Assembly (NCBI GenBank): GCA_946539475.1
Contig: CAMNHM010000062.1
Coordinates: 1-15,507, forward strand
Length of the DNA stretch: 15,507 nucleotides
DNA from: an uncultured Prevotellaceae bacterium
GTDB lineage: Bacteria; Bacteroidota; Bacteroidia; Bacteroidales; Bacteroidaceae
Reading direction: 5' to 3'
Below are positions 1 through 7,081 of the stretch, piece by piece. Position numbers and translations under genes: made by a program. The notes beneath the pieces were generated by a model. That model worked only from the letters and a program-made list of their open reading frames with translations. It searched no databases and was not told the DNA's origin. Numbering within the stretch: position 1 is the first letter of the stretch; every line of letters begins with the position of its first letter.

Positions 1-548
1 GCGGACAGGCCCTCGGCGCCGCCTGGTATCTGCCCGAGGAGCGCGTGCTGCAGACGAAGGAGGCCATGCTCGACGAGATGTGCTCGCTCTTAGGAGGCCG
101 CGCCGCCGAGGAGCTGTTCATTGGCACCATCTCCACCGGAGCCATGAACGACCTGGAGCGCACCACGAAGCAGGCCTACGGCATGGTGGCCTTCGCCGGC
201 ATGTCGCAGAAGCTGCCCAACGTGTGCTATTATAATAATAATGAGTACCAGTTCCAGCGTCCCTACTCGGAGACCACGGCGAAGATCATGGACGACGAGG
301 TGCTGAAGATGATCAGCGAGCAGTACGAGCGTGCGAAGCGCATACTGACCGAGCATGCCGAAGGCCACGCCCAGCTAGCCCAGCTCTTGGTGGAGCGCGA
401 GGTCATCTTCGCCGACGACGTGGAGAAGATCTTCGGCAAGCGTCCCTGGGTGAGCCGCTCGGAAGAACTGCTCGAGGCTCAGATGCGTGCCGAGGCCGAG
501 CGCATGCTGAAGGAAAGAGAGGAAAAGGAAGGAGGAGCTCATGAGTAA
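1..548 (+). CDS. ftsH: ATP-dependent zinc metalloprotease FtsH, C-terminal fragment
   Basis: This is the 3' end of ftsH; the gene begins before the window and the reading frame starts at base 3. FtsH is a membrane-anchored AAA+ protease that degrades misfolded or regulatory membrane and cytosolic proteins. Only the end of the M41 peptidase domain is visible. It reads GAAWYLPEER, then LLGGRAAEELF, then STGAMNDLERTT. The Asp of GAMNDL (codon 150-152) matches the third zinc ligand of the family. The AAA module and the HExxH motif lie upstream, outside the window. The tail is rich in Glu, Lys and Arg, as is usual for FtsH. The stop TAA at 546-548 overlaps the cdsA start by 8 nt, so the two genes are probably translated from one message. 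The order ftsH-cdsA is common in Bacteroidota. The first ATG in frame (45) is internal and is not the start. Confidence 0.97.
   Translation, partial: GQALGAAWYLPEERVLQTKEAMLDEMCSLLGGRAAEELFIGTISTGAMNDLERTTKQAYGMVAFAGMSQKLPNVCYYNNNEYQFQRPYSETTAKIMDDEVLKMISEQYERAKRILTEHAEGHAQLAQLLVEREVIFADDVEKIFGKRPWVSRSEELLEAQMRAEAERMLKEREEKEGGAHE
531..543 (+). promoter_or_regulatory. Purine-rich Shine-Dalgarno-like site for cdsA
   Basis: GGAGGAG at 531-537 sits three bases before the ATG at 541, inside the last codons of ftsH. Bacteroidota generally make little use of Shine-Dalgarno pairing, and the other starts in this window lack such a site. It may help re-initiation at the overlapping junction. It may equally be a by-product of the Glu-Gly-Gly codons, so the role is inferred. 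Confidence 0.4.
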
Positions 549-1383
549 CTTCATCGTCAGGACAATAACGGGAATCATCTTTGTAGCAGCCATCGTGGTC
601 AGTTTCCTCAAGCCGGTGGCCATGGTGTTTCTGTTCTCTATCGTCACAGGCATGACAGTCTGGGAGTTCTGCGGACTCGTCAATGAGCGCGAGAAAGTGC
701 ATGTCAACCAGTTCATCACCAGCGTGGCAGGCGTGCTGCTGTTCCTGGCCATGGCCGTACACGCCCGTGGCCTCGACACCCTCAACCTGGCTTTCATCCC
801 CTGGCTGGCCACACTGATCTACCTGCTCGTCAGCGAGCTATATCTGAAGGCCGAGGACCCCATCATGAACTGGGCTTACACGATGATGGCACAGCTATAC
901 ATCGCCCTGCCCTTCTCACTGCTGAACGTGCTCGCCTTCCAGTTCACCAACAGCGACCTGCCTTGGCTGCTGCCGCTGTCGGTGTTCATCTTCCTCTGGG
1001 TCAACGACTCCGGAGCCTACTGCTGCGGCTCGCTGCTGGGACGCCACAAGCTCTTCCCACGCATATCGCCGGGAAAGTCGTGGGAGGGCAGCATCGGAGG
1101 CGGCGTGCTAGTGCTCATCGTGGCATGGCTGATTGCCTACTACACCAGCAGCCACGACATCACCACCAACCTCACCGCCCTCCAATGGATGGGCATGGGG
1201 CTCGTCGTCGTCGTCTTCGGCACTTGGGGCGACCTCATCGAGAGTCTCTTCAAGCGCACCCTGGGTATCAAGGACTCGGGCAATGTGCTGCCCGGACACG
1301 GAGGCATGCTCGACCGCTTCGACTCGTCGCTCCTGGCCATTCCCGCCGTCGTCGTCTATCTGTTCACATTAGCATTGCTATAA
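541..1383 (+). CDS. cdsA: Phosphatidate cytidylyltransferase (CDP-diglyceride synthase)
   Basis: CdsA is an integral inner-membrane enzyme that converts phosphatidic acid and CTP to CDP-diacylglycerol and pyrophosphate, the branch point to phosphatidylethanolamine and phosphatidylglycerol. The 280-residue product is close to the family's usual length and is almost entirely hydrophobic, with several membrane helices starting at residue 5. The family signature lies near the C-terminus, from Ser235 to Asp261. It contains SLFKR, then IKDSGNVLPGHGGMLDRFD, including Lys238, Lys244, Asp245, His253, Asp258 and Asp261. The Asp pair at the end of this signature is known to be important for metal binding in the family. 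The ATG at 541 is the only start giving a full N-terminal helix. The gene lies in an operon between ftsH and the M16 peptidase gene (3-nt gap). Confidence 0.96.
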   Translation: MSNFIVRTITGIIFVAAIVVSFLKPVAMVFLFSIVTGMTVWEFCGLVNEREKVHVNQFITSVAGVLLFLAMAVHARGLDTLNLAFIPWLATLIYLLVSELYLKAEDPIMNWAYTMMAQLYIALPFSLLNVLAFQFTNSDLPWLLPLSVFIFLWVNDSGAYCCGSLLGRHKLFPRISPGKSWEGSIGGGVLVLIVAWLIAYYTSSHDITTNLTALQWMGMGLVVVVFGTWGDLIESLFKRTLGIKDSGNVLPGHGGMLDRFDSSLLAIPAVVVYLFTLALL

Positions 1384-1386
1384 CCG

Positions 1387-4281
1387 ATGAGAAGAATCAC
1401 TACTACGATGAGTGCAATCCTGCTGGCGGTTGCACTCTTTGCGCAGAATGGAGCCCTGCAAGTCCGTGAATTAACGCTTAGCAACGGCATGCAGGTGTGG
1501 CTCAACGAGGACCACTCACAGCCGAAGGTCTATGGAGGCGTCGTCGTGAGAGCCGGAGCTAAAGACTGCCCCGACACAGGCATCGCCCACTACTTCGAGC
1601 ATATCATGTTCAAGGGCACCGACCGCATCGGCACCGTCGACTACGCGGCTGAGCGCCCCTGGCTCGACAGCATCTCCCACCAGTACGACCTGCTCAGCCA
1701 GACCACCGACGCGGCACAGCGCACGGCCATACAGCGGCATATCAACGAGCTGAGCCTGCGCGCCGCCGACTATTCCATCCCCAACGAGTTCAGCCGCCTC
1801 ATCTCGCAATACGGCGGATCAGGGCTCAATGCCGGTACGGGTCCCGACATGACCTGCTACTACAACACCTTCCTGCCACAGTACATCGAGCAATGGTGCT
1901 GGCTGAACAGCGAGCGGCTGATGCATCCCGTCTTCCGCGGATTCCAGGGTGAGCTGGAGAATGTCTATGAGGAGAAGAACCGCTCAGCCGACGAACTCGG
2001 CGGAGCCCTCGACAAGGCACTGAAGGCCGTCTTCAAGGAACAGCCCTACGCCTACCCCGTGCTCGGCTCGACAGAGAGCCTGAAAAACCCGCGGCTGAGC
2101 GATATGGAGGCCTTCTACCGGAAATACTACGTGGCCCCGAACATGTGTCTGATGCTGGTAGGCGACATCACACCCGACGACAAGCTCATGGCACTCCTCG
2201 AACAGACCTTCGGGCGCGTACAGAAAGGCCCCGTACCCCAGCGCGCCACCTCTGCCCTTCCCCCCTTCGGCCAAGGTGAGCGGACAGAGATACGCCTGCC
2301 CATACCGCTGATCAAGGCCCAGGCACTGGTGTTCAGCGCGCCGACAGCCTTCGACGCCGACGCGGCGGCCATGGAGCTCGCCCGTGGCATCCTCTTCAAC
2401 GAGCGGGCTGGCATGCTCGACTCGCTGACCAACGAGCATGTGGTGATGGCGGCTGGCATGATGGGCATCGACAACCTGAGCGACGCTGCCCTCGACGCCC
2501 TTTTCATCATCCCCAACATCCCCTTTGGCAAGATGAAGAAGGCAGAGGCCGCCTGCCTGCAACAGCTGCAGCGGCTGATGGACGGCGACTTCACCGACGA
2601 ACAGCTGGAGCAACAGCGCCGACAGCTGCTCATGGAGGCAGAGCAAGCCCTGGAGACCATCGACGCACGGGCCGAGAAGATGGTCGACGTCTGTTCGCGC
2701 GGCTATAGCTGGCAGCGCTACCTCGAGCAGATAGAGGCCCTGCGCAGCGTGACGAAGGCCGACATCATGCGTGTGGCTCGCAAGTACTACGGTGCCAACC
2801 ACCTCACGCTGGTCAAGAAATATGGCACCGACAAGAAGGAGACACTGCAGCAGCCCGGCTATACCCCCGTACAACCCAAGAATGCCGGGGCAAAGTCGGA
2901 ATTCGCAAAATGGCTGGAGACACTGCCAAGAAGCAGCCAGGGCGTACGCACTGTCGACCTCGACCGGGACGTTGTGCGACAGCCCATCAGCGACCACGCC
3001 ACACTCTTCTATAAGGAGAACCCCGTGAACGATATCTTCTCGTTTGCCATACGTTATAAATATGGTACGCGCGCGAACCCTCTGCTCCAGCAGATGGCCG
3101 AATATCTGAATAGCCTGGGCACCGACTCGCTGCGCAAGCAGCAGCTCGAAGCCGCCTGGCAGCAGCTGGGCGTGACGATGAGCGTCGATACGGGCGACGA
3201 GCGCACCGCCTTCATCCTGACAGGCCGCGACGCCCAGCTGGAGCCCGCCCTGCGGCTGCTGGCCCACTTCCTTGCCCATGCCAAGGGCGATGAAAAGGCG
3301 TTGAAAGAGCTGAAACAGGGAACGAAGGTCGACCATAAAGCTTTCGGCGAACAGAAAGACGACGTGCTGCTGCCCATGATCGACTACGTGCGCTTCGGCC
3401 AGCAGAGCGACTACCTGCGCCAGCCGTCGCTGAAAGAGGTGAAAGCCCTGAAGAGCGACGACCTGCTCGACCTGCTCCACGACCTGCAGCAGTACGAATG
3501 CGACATCGTCTACAGCGGCCGCCACCCCGTCGAGTATGTTGCGATGGTATCGCAACAAGCCCTCCCCCTCGCCCGCTGCCAGAAGCCCAAGGTCGACATC
3601 CACCGCCAGCTACAGCCCGTCGCCACTCCCTCTTCCCCCGTCAGCACCATCTACTTCTACCACGTGCCGAAGTCACGTCAGAACTACGTCTGCTCGTATG
3701 AGCAGCTGCCACCGCAGCCTGCCGACGAGCAGCGCGCCACAGCCCGCCTGTGGGCGCAGTACATGGGCGGAGGCATGTCGGGGGTACTCTTCCAGAACGT
3801 CCGCGAGTTCCAGTCGCTGGCCTACAGCACACAGGGCAGCCTTGTTGAACCCAACTTTGCACGCCATCCTGACGACCCACAGGCCTTTATCACCATCACC
3901 GGTACACAGGCCGACAAGACCCTGCAGGTCGTTGCTGCCGTCGACTCGCTGCTGCGCCACATGCCCATGAAGCCTGAGAACCTCGACGCCGCACGCCAGG
4001 AGCTGCTGAGCAATATCCAGAACAGCTTCCCCACCTTCCGCACCATCGGCTACTACGTGGCCAACCGCCTGCAGCAAGGCTTCAACGCCGACCCTAACGA
4101 AAAGCTGGCAACGACATTGCCACAGGTAGGCCAGGCTGAAGTTGAGCGCTTCCAACAACAGACCATTGCCCCGAACCGCCGTGCATGGATTATCATCGGC
4201 GACCGTAAGCTGACCGACTTCAGTGCTTTGGAAAAGTATGGCAAGGTGGTCGAACTGCACAAAGAAGATATCTATCGGTAG
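1387..4281 (+). CDS. Exported M16 family (insulinase-like) zinc peptidase
   Basis: This is a 964-residue double-length M16 peptidase, predicted to cleave peptides in the periplasm. Residues 1-19 or so form a signal peptide (hydrophobic AILLAVALFA). An ATG at 1408 is an alternative start but would shorten the charged N-region. The inverted zinc motif HYFEH places ligands at His68 and His72, with the catalytic Glu71. The distal acidic cluster ELENVYEEK at 189-197 probably supplies the third ligand. The spacing from His72 to this cluster is about 120 residues, longer than the roughly 75 of classical members. The extra helical insert lies around residues 98-150. A first M16_C-type domain spans about 235-440 (YYVAPNMCLMLVGDI). 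The C-terminal half (about 530-930) repeats the fold without an HxxEH motif, as expected for the inactive clamshell half. It is co-transcribed with cdsA. Its substrate is unknown. Confidence 0.93.
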   Translation: MRRITTTMSAILLAVALFAQNGALQVRELTLSNGMQVWLNEDHSQPKVYGGVVVRAGAKDCPDTGIAHYFEHIMFKGTDRIGTVDYAAERPWLDSISHQYDLLSQTTDAAQRTAIQRHINELSLRAADYSIPNEFSRLISQYGGSGLNAGTGPDMTCYYNTFLPQYIEQWCWLNSERLMHPVFRGFQGELENVYEEKNRSADELGGALDKALKAVFKEQPYAYPVLGSTESLKNPRLSDMEAFYRKYYVAPNMCLMLVGDITPDDKLMALLEQTFGRVQKGPVPQRATSALPPFGQGERTEIRLPIPLIKAQALVFSAPTAFDADAAAMELARGILFNERAGMLDSLTNEHVVMAAGMMGIDNLSDAALDALFIIPNIPFGKMKKAEAACLQQLQRLMDGDFTDEQLEQQRRQLLMEAEQALETIDARAEKMVDVCSRGYSWQRYLEQIEALRSVTKADIMRVARKYYGANHLTLVKKYGTDKKETLQQPGYTPVQPKNAGAKSEFAKWLETLPRSSQGVRTVDLDRDVVRQPISDHATLFYKENPVNDIFSFAIRYKYGTRANPLLQQMAEYLNSLGTDSLRKQQLEAAWQQLGVTMSVDTGDERTAFILTGRDAQLEPALRLLAHFLAHAKGDEKALKELKQGTKVDHKAFGEQKDDVLLPMIDYVRFGQQSDYLRQPSLKEVKALKSDDLLDLLHDLQQYECDIVYSGRHPVEYVAMVSQQALPLARCQKPKVDIHRQLQPVATPSSPVSTIYFYHVPKSRQNYVCSYEQLPPQPADEQRATARLWAQYMGGGMSGVLFQNVREFQSLAYSTQGSLVEPNFARHPDDPQAFITITGTQADKTLQVVAAVDSLLRHMPMKPENLDAARQELLSNIQNSFPTFRTIGYYVANRLQQGFNADPNEKLATTLPQVGQAEVERFQQQTIAPNRRAWIIIGDRKLTDFSALEKYGKVVELHKEDIYR

Positions 4282-4328
4282 TGAAAGTGGAAAGTGGAAA
4301 GAGGAAAGTGGAAAGTGGGAAGAGAAAA
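4281..4328 (+). repeat. Imperfect tandem heptamer repeat (GTGGAAA)
   Basis: About seven head-to-tail copies of GTGGAAA begin at the last base of the M16 stop codon. Three copies are exact (4287, 4294, 4308). The others are GTGAAA, GAGGAAA, GTGGGAA and GAGAAAA. The strand is purine-only apart from the T residues. It lies directly upstream of the next promoter. Function is unknown; replication slippage is the simplest origin. Confidence 0.8.
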
Positions 4329-4340
4329 ATTCCCCAAAAG

Positions 4341-4372
4341 TTTGGTTATGTGCAAAAAAATGTGTTACTTTG
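4341..4372 (+). promoter_or_regulatory. Bacteroides-type promoter for the OMP-GH97 operon
   Basis: A TTTG at 4341-4344 is followed after 20 nt by TTACTTTG at 4365-4372. This resembles the Bacteroidota primary-sigma consensus (TTTG about 19 nt before TAnnTTTG), with one mismatch in the -7 box. The spacer is A/T-rich. The ATG of the next gene lies 47 nt downstream. Its presence separates this unit from the ftsH-cdsA-M16 operon. Confidence 0.65.
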
Positions 4373-4419
4373 CAGCTTGAACAACAAACATTCACTCACT
4401 AAATAACAAAAAAGGAAAC

Positions 4420-5040
4420 ATGAAAAAGATTCTAGTAGCCATTATGGCAGTGCTCTTCGCAGCACCATCGCACGCACAGTACAGCAGCGGCGGTTTCACT
4501 CTCGATGAGAGCTCTATCTACTATGGCATCCGCCTAGGTGCCACCTTCGCTGGTATCGGCGGAGACCTCATGGACGACATCGACATGGGCACCAAGACTG
4601 GCCTGACACTCGGTGGTGTTGTTGGCCTGCGCCTCAGCGACGTCACTCCCGTCTTCCTTGAGAGTGGACTCTACTACACCGAGCGCGGTGCAAAGAAGGA
4701 CAAGAACAAGATCGGACTGACCTATCTCGAGCTGCCTGTCCTCATCAAGTATGGCATCCAGGCTACCGACGACATCGCCATCCTGCCCTACATCGGCCCA
4801 TACTTCTCCTACGGTTTCGCAGGAAAGTACAAGAACAAGGCACTCGGCATCAGCGAATCGTCGTACGACACCTTCAAGCACCTGGACATGGGTATCAAGA
4901 TTGGCTGCGGTGCAGAGTACAACAAGCTCTATGCTGAACTGGGCTATCAGTTCGGTATCGCAAACATCGCAAAGGAGAATCCTGCCGATCTCGATGCTAA
5001 GGGACATGCACTTTTCGTCAACGTCGGTGTGAACTTCTAA
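4420..5040 (+). CDS. Small outer-membrane beta-barrel protein (OMP_b-brl_2/PorT-like)
   Basis: A 206-residue exported protein. Residues 1-19 are a signal peptide ending in SHA, with cleavage before Gln20. The mature part shows alternating hydrophobic/polar strands rich in Gly and Tyr. These are TGLTLGGVVGLRLS, FLESGLYYTERGAKK, YLELPVLIKYGI, ILPYIGPYFSYGFAGKY, MGIKIGCGAEYNKLYAELGYQFGIA and LFVNVGVNF. The LELPVLIKYG strand and the terminal Phe are typical of the Bacteroidota outer-membrane beta-barrel family (PF13568-like), probably with eight strands. Members are abundant and usually have no assigned function; a few are called PorT-like, but I see no basis for a specific secretion role. The gene has its own promoter and its TAA overlaps the ATG of the GH97 gene (TAATG), which suggests translational coupling. 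Confidence 0.85.
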   Translation: MKKILVAIMAVLFAAPSHAQYSSGGFTLDESSIYYGIRLGATFAGIGGDLMDDIDMGTKTGLTLGGVVGLRLSDVTPVFLESGLYYTERGAKKDKNKIGLTYLELPVLIKYGIQATDDIAILPYIGPYFSYGFAGKYKNKALGISESSYDTFKHLDMGIKIGCGAEYNKLYAELGYQFGIANIAKENPADLDAKGHALFVNVGVNF

Positions 5041-6890
5041 TGGACTCCCGTATTCTTCGGCTGCTCGCCATCTTCCTGCTGTGCACTGTCACGGCAGGAG
5101 CATGGCGGGCAGCTTCGCCAAACGGACGCATCGTTCTCGAGCCCAAAGACGGACGATATGTCGTGAGCTACCAGCGGCAGCAGGTGCTGACGCTGGAGGC
5201 ACCATTCTCTGAGACCATCAGCAAGCCGCAACGCATCAAGGACGACTACCGGATGGTCAGCGGCAAGCGCCTGCACTGCACGAACGTGGCCAATGAGTAT
5301 CGCCTCGACGGAGGGCTCGTCCTCCGGCTCTACAACGACGGACTGGCCTTCCGCTACGAGCAGCCATCATTCGACGAGGAGCCCACGGCCTACATCATCC
5401 CCGAAGGCACACGCCGCTGGATGCAACAGTGGACCGACAGCTACGAGGGGTTCTTCCCACTCACCACGTCCTACAAGACGAAGGCCGTACGCTCGTTCAG
5501 CGGCGTGTCGCAGTCGCCCGAGGGCTGGAACAACCGCTGGGGCTATCCTGCCCTCCTCGAACCCGCCGACGGCATCTTCGCACTCATCACCGAGGCCAAC
5601 ATCGGGCGCCACCAGTGTGCCTCCTGCCTGCGCAACGACGGCGAGCGCTATCGCGTCGTGCCAGACAAGTCAGAAGCATCGCTGTCAGAAGAGCGGCGCC
5701 CCACGCCGAACGCTACGACCGCTGAGCCCGCCGCGTCGCCCTGGCGCGTGGTCATCATCGGCAGACTGGCCGACGTCGTAGAGTCGACACTGGTTACCGA
5801 CGTCAGCGAGCCCAGCAAGATTGCCGATACGAGCTGGATTCGCCCCGGAGTCGTCTCATGGGTCTATTGGGCCTACAACCACGGTTCCAACGACCTGGGC
5901 ATCATCAGCAAGTACGTCGACCTGGCTGCCACGCTCCAGCTGCCGTATGTGCTCATCGACGCCGAGTGGGATCAGATGAAAGACGGAAAGACCGTCGAGG
6001 ATGCCATTGCCTACGCCCGCGAGCGAGGCGTCAGGCCGATGATCTGGTATAACAGCAGCGTGGGATGGGTCGACGGTGCCCCTACCCCGAAGTTCAGGCT
6101 GAACAAGGCCGAGGACCGCGAGCGGGAGTTTGCCTGGTGCGAGAAGCTTGGCGTGGCTGGCGTGAAGGTCGACTTCTTCTCTGGCGACAACCGCCTGAAC
6201 ATGGACTACTGCCAGGATCTCATGGAGACGGCTGCCCGCCACCACATGCTCATCAACTTCCACGGTGCTACCATCCCCCGCGGATGGCAGCGCACATGGC
6301 CGAACCTGCTGACGACAGAGGCCGTATATGGCGCCGAGTGGTACAACAACGTGCCAACATTCACCGAACGGGCCGCCAGCCATAACGCCACGCTGCCCTT
6401 CACACGCAACGTCATCGGCCCGATGGACTACACGCCCTGTGCCTTCAGCGACTCACAGCATCCACACATTACCACCCATGCCCATGAGCTGGCACTGACG
6501 GTGCTCTTCGAGAGTGGCCTGCAGCATCTGGCCGACCGCCCCGAGAGTTTCCTCGCACAGCCCGAGCAGGTGCAGCGACTGCTCCAGAACCTGCCTGCCG
6601 CATGGGACGAGACACGCTACGTCGCAGGCTATCCTGGCGAGAGTGCCGTGCTGGCCCGCCGGTCGGGCGAGACATGGTTCGTGGCAGGCATCAACGGCAA
6701 GGATACCGAGCAGACGGTCAACCTGCCCCTGAAGGCAATCGTAGGCAACGCCGGAAAGGCATACGTCTATGCCGACAGCAGCGACAAGGACCAGCCTTGG
6801 AACATCACCACCCTCCAGCGACAGCTGCCCACAAGCTTGACGTGCCTGCCTCGCGGAGGCTTCCTCATCGTCGTCAACCCCACTTTCTGA
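5040..6890 (+). CDS. Glycoside hydrolase family 97, predicted retaining type
   Basis: A 616-residue exported glycosidase of the GH97 family (SusB relatives), which removes terminal alpha-linked glucose, galactose or related sugars in the periplasm. Residues 1-21 are a signal peptide without a convincing lipobox. The order is an N-terminal beta-sandwich domain (about 25-265, starting SPNGRIVLEP), a catalytic TIM barrel (about 275-520, starting RPGVVSWVYW) and a C-terminal beta domain (about 525-616). The barrel carries GVKVDFFSGD, with Asp378 in the position of the nucleophile of retaining GH97 enzymes. Glu427 in LLTTEAVYGAEW is the likely acid/base. A KVDFF motif favours the retaining branch (alpha-galactosidase-like) over inverting SusB, but the substrate cannot be read from sequence. 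It starts by TAATG overlap with the beta-barrel gene and lies upstream of a SusC/SusD pair. Confidence 0.92.
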   Translation: MDSRILRLLAIFLLCTVTAGAWRAASPNGRIVLEPKDGRYVVSYQRQQVLTLEAPFSETISKPQRIKDDYRMVSGKRLHCTNVANEYRLDGGLVLRLYNDGLAFRYEQPSFDEEPTAYIIPEGTRRWMQQWTDSYEGFFPLTTSYKTKAVRSFSGVSQSPEGWNNRWGYPALLEPADGIFALITEANIGRHQCASCLRNDGERYRVVPDKSEASLSEERRPTPNATTAEPAASPWRVVIIGRLADVVESTLVTDVSEPSKIADTSWIRPGVVSWVYWAYNHGSNDLGIISKYVDLAATLQLPYVLIDAEWDQMKDGKTVEDAIAYARERGVRPMIWYNSSVGWVDGAPTPKFRLNKAEDREREFAWCEKLGVAGVKVDFFSGDNRLNMDYCQDLMETAARHHMLINFHGATIPRGWQRTWPNLLTTEAVYGAEWYNNVPTFTERAASHNATLPFTRNVIGPMDYTPCAFSDSQHPHITTHAHELALTVLFESGLQHLADRPESFLAQPEQVQRLLQNLPAAWDETRYVAGYPGESAVLARRSGETWFVAGINGKDTEQTVNLPLKAIVGNAGKAYVYADSSDKDQPWNITTLQRQLPTSLTCLPRGGFLIVVNPTF

Positions 6891-6922
6891 ATCCTTACCC
6901 AAGGCGTTTCCGAATGTAACAT

Positions 6923-6970
6923 CTTTGCGCAAAGTAACACCCGAAAAAGTCTGTGTTACTTTGCGCAAAG
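6923..6970. promoter_or_regulatory. 18-bp perfect inverted repeat upstream of susC-like gene
   Basis: The left arm CTTTGCGCAAAGTAACAC (6923-6940) and right arm GTGTTACTTTGCGCAAAG (6953-6970) are exact reverse complements, separated by 12 nt. Each arm also contains the 12-bp palindrome CTTTGCGCAAAG. It lies 33 nt after the GH97 stop and 20 nt before the -7 box of the SusC-like gene. As RNA it would fold into an 18-bp hairpin followed by a T-rich run, so it could end GH97 transcription. As DNA it looks like a double operator. Either or both roles are inferred. Confidence 0.75.
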
Positions 6971-6990
6971 TGTTTCTATCTATTTTTGTG

Positions 6991-6998
6991 TAACTTTG
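6991..6998 (+). promoter_or_regulatory. -7 box of the promoter for the SusC/SusD operon
   Basis: TAACTTTG matches the Bacteroidota TAnnTTTG box exactly and leaves a leader of roughly 75-80 nt before the ATG at 7082. No TTTG is present at the expected -33 distance; the region around 6968-6975 reads AAGTGTTT. A weak -33 element next to an inverted repeat would suit an activated promoter. A second box-like sequence, TTACTTTG at 6956-6963, lies inside the inverted repeat. Confidence 0.6.
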
Positions 6999-7081
6999 CA
7001 AATGCAAACAACCCAATGCCTATGAATGACATGTGAACAATCAACCTAATAATAAAACAATAATCTTTAAAAACAATTGCT

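Noticed and set aside
1984..3603. Antisense open frame of 539 codons on the minus strand
   Set aside because: It lies wholly inside the M16 peptidase gene, which has clear motifs. The G/C-biased third positions of that gene remove stop codons from the opposite strand. The antisense product has no recognisable domain.
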